Assembly: GCA_016715195.1 (NCBI GenBank)
Contig: JADKBB010000005.1
Coordinates: 62,001 to 126,000 of the forward strand
DNA: 64,000 bases
Source: Candidatus Villigracilis proximus
Lineage (GTDB): Bacteria > Chloroflexota > Anaerolineae > Anaerolineales > Villigracilaceae
Direction of reading: 5' to 3'
Shown here in pieces: positions 25,312 through 33,858 of the stretch (its first letter is position 1; every line of letters begins with the position of its first letter). The position numbers were made by a program, and so were the translations under genes. The notes under the pieces are model-generated. The model saw nothing but the letters and a program-made list of their open reading frames with translations, was not told the DNA's origin and did not search any database.

Positions 25312-26151
25312 ATGAAACCAAAAGCCCTCGTCCTCCAAGCCCACGGCTCCAACCGCGATTTCGACGTAATGGATGCGCTGACCCTTGCCGGCGCTGACCC
25401 GATCGGAGTTCCGCTCAACGAATTGCGGACCGCTGCGCGCAACGCGCTCTTTCTTAACTTTGAACTGCTCATTGTTCCCGGCGGTTTTTCCTACGCTGAT
25501 GCATTAGGCGCAGGCAAACTTCTTGCGCTTGATCTCGCATCGTATTTTGCTGATGAAATATCCGCTTTTGTGGAGTCAGGCAAACCCGTGATCGGTATTT
25601 GCAATGGATTTCAAGCGCTGGTGAAATCAGGAATATTGCCGTTTGGAAAGAAAGATGAAAGAGGAAAGAACGATGCAGAGGTGACATTGACTTTTAATGC
25701 TCAAGGTCATTTTGAATGCCGCTGGGTAGACCTCAAACCGGTTTCTCAAAAATGTATCTGGACAAAAGATTTAAGTGAAAACATTACTTGTCCCATTGCG
25801 CATGGCGAAGGCAACTTCCAAACTACAGATCTCTTTCCCCTTTCCTCTTTCATCGCTAACGATCAAATCGCTCTTACTTATATCCACGCGAATGGATCGC
25901 CTGCTAATGGCGAATATCCTGTCAACCCCAATGGCTCGATTATGGATATCGCAGGGATTTGCAACCCGCAGGGCAATGTGCTGGGACTCATGCCGCATCC
26001 TGAGAATCACATCCACCTTTGGCAGCATCCGCGTCACACACGTGGTGAACATGGCGGCAGCGGCTTGAAACTGTTTGAAAACGGCGTGAAGTACGCAAGT
26101 CAAAAATATAAATTTAATAGTATAAGGAAAAGATATGATCTCAAAAAATGA
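25312..26151 (+). CDS. purQ: FGAM synthase glutaminase subunit PurQ
   Basis: 279 residues from ATG 25312 (MKPKALVLQAHGSNRDFD); an in-frame ATG at 25243 would add unrelated residues. Class I glutamine amidotransferase: nucleophile Cys in GICNGFQALVKSG, oxyanion strand VPGGFSYADALGAGK, and His-Glu pair in GLMPHPENH. Supplies ammonia to PurL. It is of the longer type (280 rather than about 225 residues) seen with large PurL proteins. The last codons overlap the purC start by 17 bases. Confidence 0.93.
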   Translation: MKPKALVLQAHGSNRDFDVMDALTLAGADPIGVPLNELRTAARNALFLNFELLIVPGGFSYADALGAGKLLALDLASYFADEISAFVESGKPVIGICNGFQALVKSGILPFGKKDERGKNDAEVTLTFNAQGHFECRWVDLKPVSQKCIWTKDLSENITCPIAHGEGNFQTTDLFPLSSFIANDQIALTYIHANGSPANGEYPVNPNGSIMDIAGICNPQGNVLGLMPHPENHIHLWQHPRHTRGEHGGSGLKLFENGVKYASQKYKFNSIRKRYDLKK

Positions 26152-27106
26152 ATTATTGCAACGAATTCCGCAGGCGCTTGATGAAACAAATCTGCCGTTG
26201 GCGGGGAAACAATCAGGCAAGGTGCGTGATTGGTACGATCTTCCAGATGGGCAGCGACTTATTGTCACCACAGATCGCCTTTCTGCGTTTGATATTATTC
26301 TGGCGCAAGTGCCATATAAAGGACAGGTACTCAATCAATTATCCGCCTGGTGGTTTGAGCAGACGAAAGATATTATCCCCAATCACCTGATTTCCATGCC
26401 TGACCCGAATGTTTCGATTGTGCGTGTGGCTGAGCCGATTCTTGTCGAAGTCATCGTGCGTGGATATATCACGGGCGTTACATCCACGGCCTTGTGGTAT
26501 CGCTATTCATTAGGCGAGCGCGAAATTTATGGTTACACATTTCCTGACGGCTTACAGAAAAATTCCGCTTTGCCGGAGCCGATCATTACTCCCACCACCA
26601 AAGGCGGCGAGACAGGTCACGACGAGCGCCTGACCTGTGCTGAAGTGGTTGAAAAAGGCCTGCTTGACGAGAAGACATGGAATCAAGTACAAGCTGCCGC
26701 ATTAGCCATCTTCAAACGAGGACAAGAGTTGGCGCGCAAGGCAGGCTTGATCCTTGTGGATACAAAATATGAATTTGGCATTGCTTCTGATGGAAGCGTG
26801 GTGCTGATTGACGAAGTCCACACACCAGATTCGTCCCGCTTCTGGAAAGCGGATACATACGAAGCAAGATTTGCAGCTGGCGAAGACCCTGAAAATTTTG
26901 ACAAGGAATTTGTCCGCATTGCGTATGCAGACAAAGGCTATCGCGGCGACGGTGAAATCCCGGCAATGCCCGCTGAGTTATGGGCGGCGGCAAGTGAGCG
27001 TTATATTACTATTTATGAGATGCTGACAGGCGAAATATTTGTGCCCGGAGAGTACCCTGTTCAGGGACGATTGGTTGAAAATTTAAAAAAAGCTGGAGTG
27101 ATTTAA
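26135..27106 (+). CDS. purC: SAICAR synthetase PurC
   Basis: 323 residues, the longer yeast/plant-like length. KQSGKVRDWYDL, VTTDRLSAFDIILAQVPYKG, EVIVRGYITG, TPTTKGGETGHDE and VDTKYEFG...IDEVHTPDSSRFW are all family blocks. Joins CAIR and aspartate with ATP (purine step 8). AAGGAAAAG precedes the start. Translationally close to purQ and two bases from purE. Confidence 0.96.
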   Translation: MISKNELLQRIPQALDETNLPLAGKQSGKVRDWYDLPDGQRLIVTTDRLSAFDIILAQVPYKGQVLNQLSAWWFEQTKDIIPNHLISMPDPNVSIVRVAEPILVEVIVRGYITGVTSTALWYRYSLGEREIYGYTFPDGLQKNSALPEPIITPTTKGGETGHDERLTCAEVVEKGLLDEKTWNQVQAAALAIFKRGQELARKAGLILVDTKYEFGIASDGSVVLIDEVHTPDSSRFWKADTYEARFAAGEDPENFDKEFVRIAYADKGYRGDGEIPAMPAELWAAASERYITIYEMLTGEIFVPGEYPVQGRLVENLKKAGVI

Positions 27107-27108
27107 TT

Positions 27109-27609
27109 ATGTCGAATGCACTTGTTGTAATTTTGATGGGATCCAAGGCAGATATGGAGCATAGCAAGAAGATAGCCGATGCATGTAACCAGTTTGGAAT
27201 TGAATCGGTCATGCGCATTGCGTCAGCTCACAAGACTGCGGAACACGCGCTGAAGATACTGCGTGATTACGAAGCAGATGCACGTTCAATAGTTTATATC
27301 ACCGTTGCGGGAAGAAGCAACGCCCTGAGCGGATTTACAGACGGCACCGTGAGCGCGCCGGTCATTGCCTGCCCGCCGCCGTCTGAGGCGTTTGGCGGGG
27401 CGGATGTTTATTCGTCACTGCGAATGCCTTCGGGGATTGCACCTGCGGTTGTTCTGGAACCTATCAACGCGGCATTGTTCGCCGCAAAAATTATCGGGTT
27501 GGTGGATGAATCAGTGCGGGAGCAGGTAAAGGTGAGTCAGAAGCGGGCGGCAGATAAAATCATAGAAGACGATGCGAGCGTCCAGTATTCGGTTGGTAGT
27601 GATCGGTAG
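27109..27609 (+). CDS. purE: AIR carboxylase, class II PurE
   Basis: 166 residues. VVILMGSKADMEHSKK and RIASAHKT are the general PurE motifs. VAGRSNALSGFTDG, ACPPPSEAFGG and VYSSLRMPSGIAPAVVLEP match the class II enzyme of animals (PAICS) rather than class I (AGAAAHLPGM). Class II carboxylates AIR directly with CO2, so no PurK is needed, and none is in this operon. Two bases after purC; in animals the two are fused in the same order. Confidence 0.9.
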   Translation: MSNALVVILMGSKADMEHSKKIADACNQFGIESVMRIASAHKTAEHALKILRDYEADARSIVYITVAGRSNALSGFTDGTVSAPVIACPPPSEAFGGADVYSSLRMPSGIAPAVVLEPINAALFAAKIIGLVDESVREQVKVSQKRAADKIIEDDASVQYSVGSDR

Positions 27610-27633
27610 TCAGGTTTTAATCCAGAGGTTTGA

Positions 27634-29082
27634 ATGAAGTTTGAAATGGAAGATGATTCGCCAAAAGAAGAATGTGGTGTGATCGGGGTGTTTGCTCCTG
27701 ATGAAGATGTGGCACGCATGACTTTTTTTGGGTTGTACGCGCTGCAACATCGCGGACAGGAAGCCGCAGGGATGGCCGTTGCAGATGGACGCGCGATGTC
27801 CATACACAAAGGTGTCGGGCTGGTATCGCAGGTATTTACATCGTCGGTGATGGATAAGTTGAGCGGGCATTATGCAATTGGGCATACGCGTTATTCAACA
27901 ACGGGCTCGTCATCGGAACGCAATGCGCAGCCGTTTATGATCGAGACCATGCATGGTCCGCTGGCGTTGGCGCATAATGGCAATTTGGTGAACTCGGCTG
28001 AGTTGCGCGAAGAGTTGATGCAGCAGGGCGTTGGGCTTTCGTCGTCATCTGATACCGAAGTGATGACGATGATGTTGGCGCGTAATGGCGGCAGAACCTG
28101 GGAGGAGCGGATTAAGTATGCGATGAAAAAATGGGTCGGTGCGTATTCGCTGGTGATTTTGACTCGTGATAGTGTTTATGCGGTGCGCGACCCGTGGGGA
28201 TTTCGTCCGCTGTGTATTGGGTTGCTCCCGAGCGGCGGACATGCGGTGGCTTCTGAAACAGGCGCTTTGCAAACACTAGGCTGTGAAGCTATTCGTGATG
28301 TGAAACCCGGTGAGATCGTGGAGCTTTCAGATAATGCGCTAAAAGTAATGCAGGCTTTGCCGTCAGTGAAGCCTTCGGCGATGTGTGTCTTTGAGCATAT
28401 TTATTTTGCGCGTCCTGATCAGGTGTGGGATGGGATCGGTGTGCATACTGTGCGGCAACGATTGGGGGAGGAGTTGGCGCGGGAGGTGCTCAACGGATCG
28501 CTGCACGAATCGGATGAATTAATGGCGGATGTGGTGATTCCTGTGCCTGATTCTTCGGTGCCTGCGGCGATTGGATTTTCGCATGTGAGTGGGATTCCGT
28601 ATAACGATGGCTTTATTAAGAATCGTTATGTCGGGCGGACTTTTATTGAGCCGACTGATTCATTGCGCAAACGCGGTGTGGCGTTGAAGTTCAATGTGAT
28701 TAATGAAAATGTGCGCGATAAACGTGTGATCATGGTCGACGATAGTATTGTGCGCGGGAATACAACTGGACCGTTGATCAAGCTGCTGCGTAGTGCCGGC
28801 GCGAAGGAAGTACATGTTGCGATTACTTGTCCGCCGATTGCACATCCGTGTTTTATGGGTGTAGATATGGGCAAGCATGATAATTTGATCGCTCATAAAA
28901 GAACGGTCGAGGATATCCGCCAATTTGTTGATGCAGATAGTTTGTATTATTTGTCGTTGGATGGCATGATGCGCGCGGTGGGACGCAAGGATGGATTTTG
29001 TCAGGCTTGCTTTACGGGGCAGTATCCGATACAGGTGGATGTTGATACAGTGAAGACCGGGTTTGAGAGAAGTTTGAAATAG
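27634..29082 (+). CDS. purF: Amidophosphoribosyltransferase PurF
   Basis: 482 residues; first step of purine synthesis. A 13-residue propeptide precedes Cys14 (EECGVIGVF), which becomes the N-terminal glutaminase nucleophile. HRGQEAAG, GHTRYSTTG and AHNGNLVN complete the glutaminase. The PRPP loop is VIMVDDSIVRGNTTG. Cysteines in SAMCVFEH, HPCFMG and DGFCQACFTG match the [4Fe-4S] ligands of the Bacillus-type enzyme. AGAGG lies before the ATG. Confidence 0.96.
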   Translation: MKFEMEDDSPKEECGVIGVFAPDEDVARMTFFGLYALQHRGQEAAGMAVADGRAMSIHKGVGLVSQVFTSSVMDKLSGHYAIGHTRYSTTGSSSERNAQPFMIETMHGPLALAHNGNLVNSAELREELMQQGVGLSSSSDTEVMTMMLARNGGRTWEERIKYAMKKWVGAYSLVILTRDSVYAVRDPWGFRPLCIGLLPSGGHAVASETGALQTLGCEAIRDVKPGEIVELSDNALKVMQALPSVKPSAMCVFEHIYFARPDQVWDGIGVHTVRQRLGEELAREVLNGSLHESDELMADVVIPVPDSSVPAAIGFSHVSGIPYNDGFIKNRYVGRTFIEPTDSLRKRGVALKFNVINENVRDKRVIMVDDSIVRGNTTGPLIKLLRSAGAKEVHVAITCPPIAHPCFMGVDMGKHDNLIAHKRTVEDIRQFVDADSLYYLSLDGMMRAVGRKDGFCQACFTGQYPIQVDVDTVKTGFERSLK

Positions 29083-29086
29083 GGCA

Positions 29087-29131
29087 GTGAACGGATTACT
29101 CAACGGATATTAATCGGATGAACGGATAAGA
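29087..29131. repeat. AACGGAT-unit repeat before purDM
   Basis: AACGGATTACTCAACGGATA followed by TTAATCGGATGAACGGATAA. A complementary stretch (ATCCGTTATCCGC...GATCCGTTAC) lies at 31398-31438 behind the same gene, in inverted orientation. Confidence 0.5.
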
Positions 29132-29152
29132 GCAATGGATATGGGAAAGCAT

Positions 29153-31396
29153 ATGAATGTATTGATCATTGGTTCGGGCGGGCGGGAACATGCGATGGCG
29201 TGGAAGGTGGCGCAGTCGCCGCGATTGACGAAGTTGTATATTGCGCCCGGTAATGCCGGGACAGGCGATTGCGGTGAAAATGTTTTGCTGGATGTGACGA
29301 GTCATGTGGAGGTTGTCCGCTTTTGCAGGGAGAAGCAGATCGATCTGGTGCTGATCGGGCCTGAGATTCCACTGGCAGACGGGTTGGCAGATTCACTGTC
29401 AGCGGAACGAATCCGCTGTTTTGGGCCGAGTCAGGCTGCGGCGCAGATAGAAGCGTCGAAGTCATTTGCAAAGGATTTCATGGCGCGGCATCATATCCCA
29501 ACGGCGCGTTATGCCACGTTCGATAAAGTCCGCGATGTGATTGATTATCTTGAGAGCGTGGATTATCCGGTTGTGATTAAGGCTTCCGGTTTGGCAGCCG
29601 GAAAGGGTGTGATTTTGCCTGAGACACTGGATGAGGCCAAGGCTGTTGTTGAATCAATTTTGGTTGACAAAACATTTGGCGAGGCGGGAAGCGAAGTGAT
29701 CATTGAAGAACGCCTGAGTGGACAGGAAGTATCGTTGATGGCGTTCACGGACGGCGAGACGATTATCCCGATGCTGCCTGCCCAGGATCATAAACGTTTG
29801 CTGGATGGTGATAATGGACCTAATACTGGCGGCATGGGCGCGTATGCTCCCGCTCCCATATTCACTGCAGATTTGATGCACGAAGCTGTTGAATCCATTT
29901 TGAAGCCTGCGGTTGACGGATTGCGAAATGAAAACATTCCTTTTGTCGGTGTGTTATATGCAGGGTTGATGCTCACCCAAAACGGCATTTATGCGCTGGA
30001 GTTTAACTGCCGCTTTGGCGACCCCGAGACTCAAGCTGTGCTCCCATTGCTTGAAACAGATTTGCTTGATATCGCCGACGCCTGTGTGGACGGAAAACTA
30101 AAGGATGCAAATATCCGCTGGAAGGATGGGGCCGCGGTGTGTTTGGTGCTGGCGAGCAAGGGCTATCCTGACAAAGTGGAGAGCGGCAAGATCGTAAAGT
30201 TTGAAGCATTATCGGCAAATTCAGTTTGTTTTCATGCAGGTACGAAATTTAATAGTGATGAAGTTATTACTTCAGGTGGAAGGGTCTTTGGGCTAACCTT
30301 TTGGGCTCGTGATATTAATTCTGCTGTGAAGCAGGTCTATGCAAATGTGGGTAAGGTTTCTTTTGATGGGATGCAGTTTCGTAAAGATATTGCGTATCGT
30401 GCTTTGAAAAAATCATCTTATGCAGATTCAGGTGTCTCCATCGACGCGGGCAATCATGCAGTTGACTTAATGAAAGACGCGGTCAAATCCACATACACAC
30501 CATCCGTTCTTTCCGGTCTCGGCTCCTTTGGCGGACTTTATGATGTCTCTGCATTAAAAGAATTTGATAAACCCGTGCTTGTTGCATCCACTGATGGCGT
30601 TGGTACAAAAGTAAAATTGGCCGCTTACGCTGGGCGTTATCGCGGCATTGGTCACGACATCGTCAACCACTGTATCAATGATATTCTTGTGCAGGGCGCA
30701 CGTCCGCTTTTCTTTATGGATTACTTCGCCACCTCAAAGCTTGACCCAGAAATTACCGCAGAAGTGGTGACTGGCATGGCTGAGGCTTGTAAAGAATCTG
30801 GCGTGGCGTTGCTCGGCGGCGAGACTGCCGAGATGCCGGGCGTTTATCAGCCAAACGAATTTGACGTCGCCGGAACAATTGTCGGCGTGGTAGAGCGCGA
30901 TGCGATTCTGCCGCGTAATAATTTACAGGTCAGTGATGTGCTGATTGGCCTCGTGTCTTCAGGTCCGCATACGAATGGCTATTCACTCATCCGCAAAGTT
31001 TTTGCCGATACACAACTTGACCCCGCCCTCGCTGATGCATTGCTTGCTCCGCATCGTTCTTATTATTCCGCGCTCCAGCCTGTACTCGCGCATGTAAAAG
31101 CTCTTGCGCATATTACCGGAGGAGGATTCATCGAGAACATTCCGCGCGTCTTGACAGAGAATCTTGACGCACAGATTTACCTCACCTCATGGACGCCTCC
31201 AACTATCTGGAAACTGATTCAGTCCGAAGGGCATATCGCCACCGACGAAATGTACCGCGTCTTCAACATGGGCATTGGCATGATTATCATTGCCGATAAA
31301 TCTGAAGTCGTCAAAATCCAAAACCTCATCCCCGAACAAACCTTTATCATTGGCGAACTTGTTAATGGTGAAAAGAAAGTCCGCCTGATTCCCTAA
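29153..31396 (+). CDS. purD: PurD-PurM fusion (GAR synthetase / AIR synthetase)
   Basis: 747 residues. Residues 1-415 are PurD (ATP-grasp): MNVLIIGSGGREHAMAWK, VIKASGLAAGKGV, LLDGDNGPNTGGMGAYAP, LEFNCRFGDPETQ. From about residue 420 the chain continues as PurM: YADSGVSIDAGNHAVDLM, STDGVGTKVKLAAYAGRYRG, LLGGETAEMPG, GPHTNGYSLIRKVF, ITGGGFIENIPRVL. No stop or frame change separates them. PurD makes GAR (step 2) and PurM makes AIR (step 5). The order is that of the N-terminal two thirds of animal GART. The start is taken at 29153; 29135 is possible, but its leader derives from the repeat. Confidence 0.95.
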   Translation: MNVLIIGSGGREHAMAWKVAQSPRLTKLYIAPGNAGTGDCGENVLLDVTSHVEVVRFCREKQIDLVLIGPEIPLADGLADSLSAERIRCFGPSQAAAQIEASKSFAKDFMARHHIPTARYATFDKVRDVIDYLESVDYPVVIKASGLAAGKGVILPETLDEAKAVVESILVDKTFGEAGSEVIIEERLSGQEVSLMAFTDGETIIPMLPAQDHKRLLDGDNGPNTGGMGAYAPAPIFTADLMHEAVESILKPAVDGLRNENIPFVGVLYAGLMLTQNGIYALEFNCRFGDPETQAVLPLLETDLLDIADACVDGKLKDANIRWKDGAAVCLVLASKGYPDKVESGKIVKFEALSANSVCFHAGTKFNSDEVITSGGRVFGLTFWARDINSAVKQVYANVGKVSFDGMQFRKDIAYRALKKSSYADSGVSIDAGNHAVDLMKDAVKSTYTPSVLSGLGSFGGLYDVSALKEFDKPVLVASTDGVGTKVKLAAYAGRYRGIGHDIVNHCINDILVQGARPLFFMDYFATSKLDPEITAEVVTGMAEACKESGVALLGGETAEMPGVYQPNEFDVAGTIVGVVERDAILPRNNLQVSDVLIGLVSSGPHTNGYSLIRKVFADTQLDPALADALLAPHRSYYSALQPVLAHVKALAHITGGGFIENIPRVLTENLDAQIYLTSWTPPTIWKLIQSEGHIATDEMYRVFNMGIGMIIIADKSEVVKIQNLIPEQTFIIGELVNGEKKVRLIP

Positions 31397-31397
31397 T

Positions 31398-31438
31398 CAA
31401 TCCGTTATCCGCTTTGCTAAAGGCGATCCGTTACATAA
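31398..31438. repeat. Inverted copy of the AACGGAT-unit repeat
   Basis: ATCCGTTATCCGC and GATCCGTTAC between purDM and the AICARFT gene; complement of the units at 29087-29131. Confidence 0.45.
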
Positions 31439-31459
31439 TCTGATCAAAGGAAATTATCC

Positions 31460-32635
31460 ATGCCATCTTCTCTTCCTCTCCGTTATGGGGCCAATCCCCA
31501 GCAAGCGCCTGCCCGTGTCTTCATGAAATCTGATGTTGACTTGCCCATCACAGTCCTTAGCGGCTCGCCCGGTTATATTAATCTGCTGGATGCGTTGAAT
31601 TCATGGCAGCTTGTCCGCGAGTTGAAATCGGCAATTGATCTGCCAGCGGCGGCTTCTTTCAAGCATGTCAGTCCGTCAGGGGCGGCTGTGGCGATGCCGC
31701 TTTCAGATGTGCTTAAGAAAATCTACTTTGTAGATGACATTGAACTTTCACCGCTTGCCACCGCTTATGCCCGCGCCCGTGGCGTGGACCGTATGTCCTC
31801 CTTCGGCGATTGGATCGCACTCTCAGAGCCCGTGGACGTTCCCACCGCCAAACTCATCAGCCGTGAAGTTTCAGACGGTGTCATTGCGCCCGCTTATGAA
31901 CCCGAAGCGCTTGAAATTCTCAAAAAGAAGAAGCAGGGAAAATATGCAGTTGTCCAAATTGACCCGGTTTACGAACCATCCGATTTGGAAACGCGCGATG
32001 TCTTTGGCATTACTTTTGAACAACATCGCCATGATCGCCTCGTCACACCCGCAGACTTTGCCAACATCGTCACAAAAAACAAAGACCTCCCTGAAAGTGC
32101 TGTCCGCGATATGTTGATCGCGTGGATAACTCTTAAGTACACCCAGTCGAACTCTGTTTGTTACACCGTAGATGGACAGGTGATCGGCGTGGGTGCAGGC
32201 CAGCAATCGCGTGTGCATTGCGCCCGTCTTGCCGGCTCCAAAGCGGATTTGTGGCGACTGCGCCAACATCCATCTGTTTTGAATCTTCCATTCAAACCTG
32301 GTATCAAACGTCCCGACCGTGATAACGCCATTGATCAATTCCTTCAGCCCGATGTGACCGAAGCCGAAAAATCCAACTGGGCAAACGTCTTCACAGAATT
32401 ACCGAATCAACTCTCAGTTACAGAAAGACGCGCGTGGCTGGATGGCATGTCTGATGTTGTGCTCGGCTCCGATGCATTCTTCCCATTCCGCGATTCAATT
32501 GATCGTGCAGCCAAAAGCGGTGTGAAATATGTCCTGCAGCCCGGCGGCTCCAATCGTGACGAAGATGTCATCGCTGCCTGTGACGAATACGGCATGACCA
32601 TGATCTTCAGCGGCGTTCGCCTTTTTCATCATTAG
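31460..32635 (+). CDS. purH: AICAR transformylase (stand-alone PurH C-terminal part)
   Basis: 391 residues. Corresponds only to the formyltransferase half of bifunctional PurH: MPSSLPLRYGANPQQAPARV, AAASFKHVSPSGAAV (catalytic Lys-His), YTQSNSVCY, GVGAGQQSRVHCARLAGSKAD, DAFFPFRDSIDRAAKSGV and VLQPGGSNRDEDVI. It ends with FSGVRLFHH, the normal C-terminus of PurH. Adds a formyl group to AICAR (step 9). The cyclohydrolase half is a separate gene at 33290. AAAGGA ribosome site. Confidence 0.93.
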   Translation: MPSSLPLRYGANPQQAPARVFMKSDVDLPITVLSGSPGYINLLDALNSWQLVRELKSAIDLPAAASFKHVSPSGAAVAMPLSDVLKKIYFVDDIELSPLATAYARARGVDRMSSFGDWIALSEPVDVPTAKLISREVSDGVIAPAYEPEALEILKKKKQGKYAVVQIDPVYEPSDLETRDVFGITFEQHRHDRLVTPADFANIVTKNKDLPESAVRDMLIAWITLKYTQSNSVCYTVDGQVIGVGAGQQSRVHCARLAGSKADLWRLRQHPSVLNLPFKPGIKRPDRDNAIDQFLQPDVTEAEKSNWANVFTELPNQLSVTERRAWLDGMSDVVLGSDAFFPFRDSIDRAAKSGVKYVLQPGGSNRDEDVIAACDEYGMTMIFSGVRLFHH

Positions 32636-32636
32636 A

Positions 32637-33239
32637 ATGACAGCGCGACTCGTTGTACTCATTTCTGGAAATGGCTCCAACTTGCAAGCCATCCTTGATG
32701 CCTGCGCTTCAGGTGAACTTGATGCAACCGTTGTGTCGGTCATCAGTAATAAAGCCGATGCGTATGGATTAATCCGCGCAAAGAATGCAGGTGTTGAATC
32801 TATTCATTTTCCGAAACTCGAAAATGAATCGCGTCAGCAATATGATTCCCGACTCGCTAACTACGTAACCACCAAACAGTCCGATTACATAATCCTCGCC
32901 GGCTGGATGAAGATTCTTTCCTCTTTCTTTCTTTCCTCATTTCCGAACCGCGTCATCAATTTGCATCCCGCTTTACCCGATACCTTCCCCGGCACGCACG
33001 CCATCGAACGCGCCTACGAAGCCTGGCAGTGCGGACAAATAAAACACACCGGCGTCATGGTGCATCTCGTCCCCGATGAAGGCGTGGATAACGGCCCCGT
33101 GCTCGCCACAGAACTCGTTCCCATCTTTGCAGACGATACATTAGAATCTCTTGAAACCCGTGTTCATCAAACCGAACATTCGTTGTTGACCAATACTCTA
33201 AAAACTATTCTCTCTGCGAAGAATACAGAATTGCACTAA
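32637..33239 (+). CDS. purN: GAR transformylase PurN
   Basis: 200 residues. LISGNGSNLQAILDA, then VINLHPALPDTFPGTHA with the catalytic Asn/His, and the Asp of VPDEGVDNGPVLATELVPI. Formyl-THF-dependent GAR formylation (step 3). Begins one base after the AICARFT stop. Confidence 0.95.
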   Translation: MTARLVVLISGNGSNLQAILDACASGELDATVVSVISNKADAYGLIRAKNAGVESIHFPKLENESRQQYDSRLANYVTTKQSDYIILAGWMKILSSFFLSSFPNRVINLHPALPDTFPGTHAIERAYEAWQCGQIKHTGVMVHLVPDEGVDNGPVLATELVPIFADDTLESLETRVHQTEHSLLTNTLKTILSAKNTELH

Positions 33240-33240
33240 G

Positions 33241-33284
33241 GTTTTCCTTTGTGTCACTTCGTGTCCTTCGTGGTAAAAAAGGAA
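33241..33284. repeat. CTTCGTGTCCTTCGTGG-type repeat before the cyclohydrolase gene
   Basis: CCTTTGTGTCACTTCGTGTC followed by CTTCGTGGTAAA. Second copy of the family seen reversed at 19745-19786. It is open in the next gene's frame from a GTG at 33251, giving a false longer N-terminus. Confidence 0.55.
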
Positions 33285-33289
33285 ACCAA

Positions 33290-33858
33290 ATGCCCACAGC
33301 CATTCTCTCTGTTCACAATAAAACCGGCCTTCTTGAATTCGCCCAGGGACTCGCCGCCCTTGGCTGGAATCTGCTCGCCTCCGGCGGCACCGCCAAACTT
33401 CTGCGTGACAACAACATCAACGTCACCGAAGTTGCTGATTACACAAAATCACCAGAGCTTCTTGGCGGACGTGTAAAAACTTTGCACCCTGCCATTCACG
33501 GCGGCTTGCTCGCACGCCCGACTGAATCTGATCATAATGAACTGCTCAACCTTGGCTGGGACTATATTGATCTTGTCGCTGTTAATCTTTATCCATTTGA
33601 AGAGACGATTGCCAAGCCCAATGTCACCTATGCCGATGCGATCGAGAATATTGATATCGGCGGTGTCACACTGATTCGCGCCGCGGCCAAAAATCACGAA
33701 CGTGTGACTCTCGTTTGCGATCCCGCTGATTATGCCGAAGTGCTATCCGCGCTGCAACAGGGTGGATTCCTTTTGAGACCAGAAAAAAACTTGCAGTCAA
33801 GGGCTTCAAGTCCACGGCAAATTATGACACCCTTATTTCAAAATATTTGGATAACTAA
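33290..33858 (+). pseudogene. purH: IMP cyclohydrolase (stand-alone PurH N-terminal part), one frameshift
   Basis: About 189 residues. MPTAILSVHNKTGLLEFAQGL, LLASGGTAKLLRD, LLGGRVKTLHPAIHGGLLAR, VAVNLYPFEET and ENIDIGGVTLIRAAAKNHERVTLV are the MGS-like/cyclohydrolase half of PurH. Closes FAICAR to IMP. At about 33780 the frame changes: the family end continues as TRKKLAVKGFKSTANYDTLI and stops at 33858. One extra G (TTTTGGAGACC) restores it. As written, the frame reads on to 33862. The purB ATG follows immediately at 33859. Confidence 0.88.

Noticed and set aside
25640..25680. GAAAGATGAAAGAGGAAAG stretch in purQ as an inserted repeat
   Set aside because: Too short and purine-rich by codon use (KKDERGKND); no complementary arm close by, so it was not called.
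33251..33289. Extended start of the IMP cyclohydrolase
   Set aside because: The extra codons come from an intergenic repeat also found at 19745-19786.
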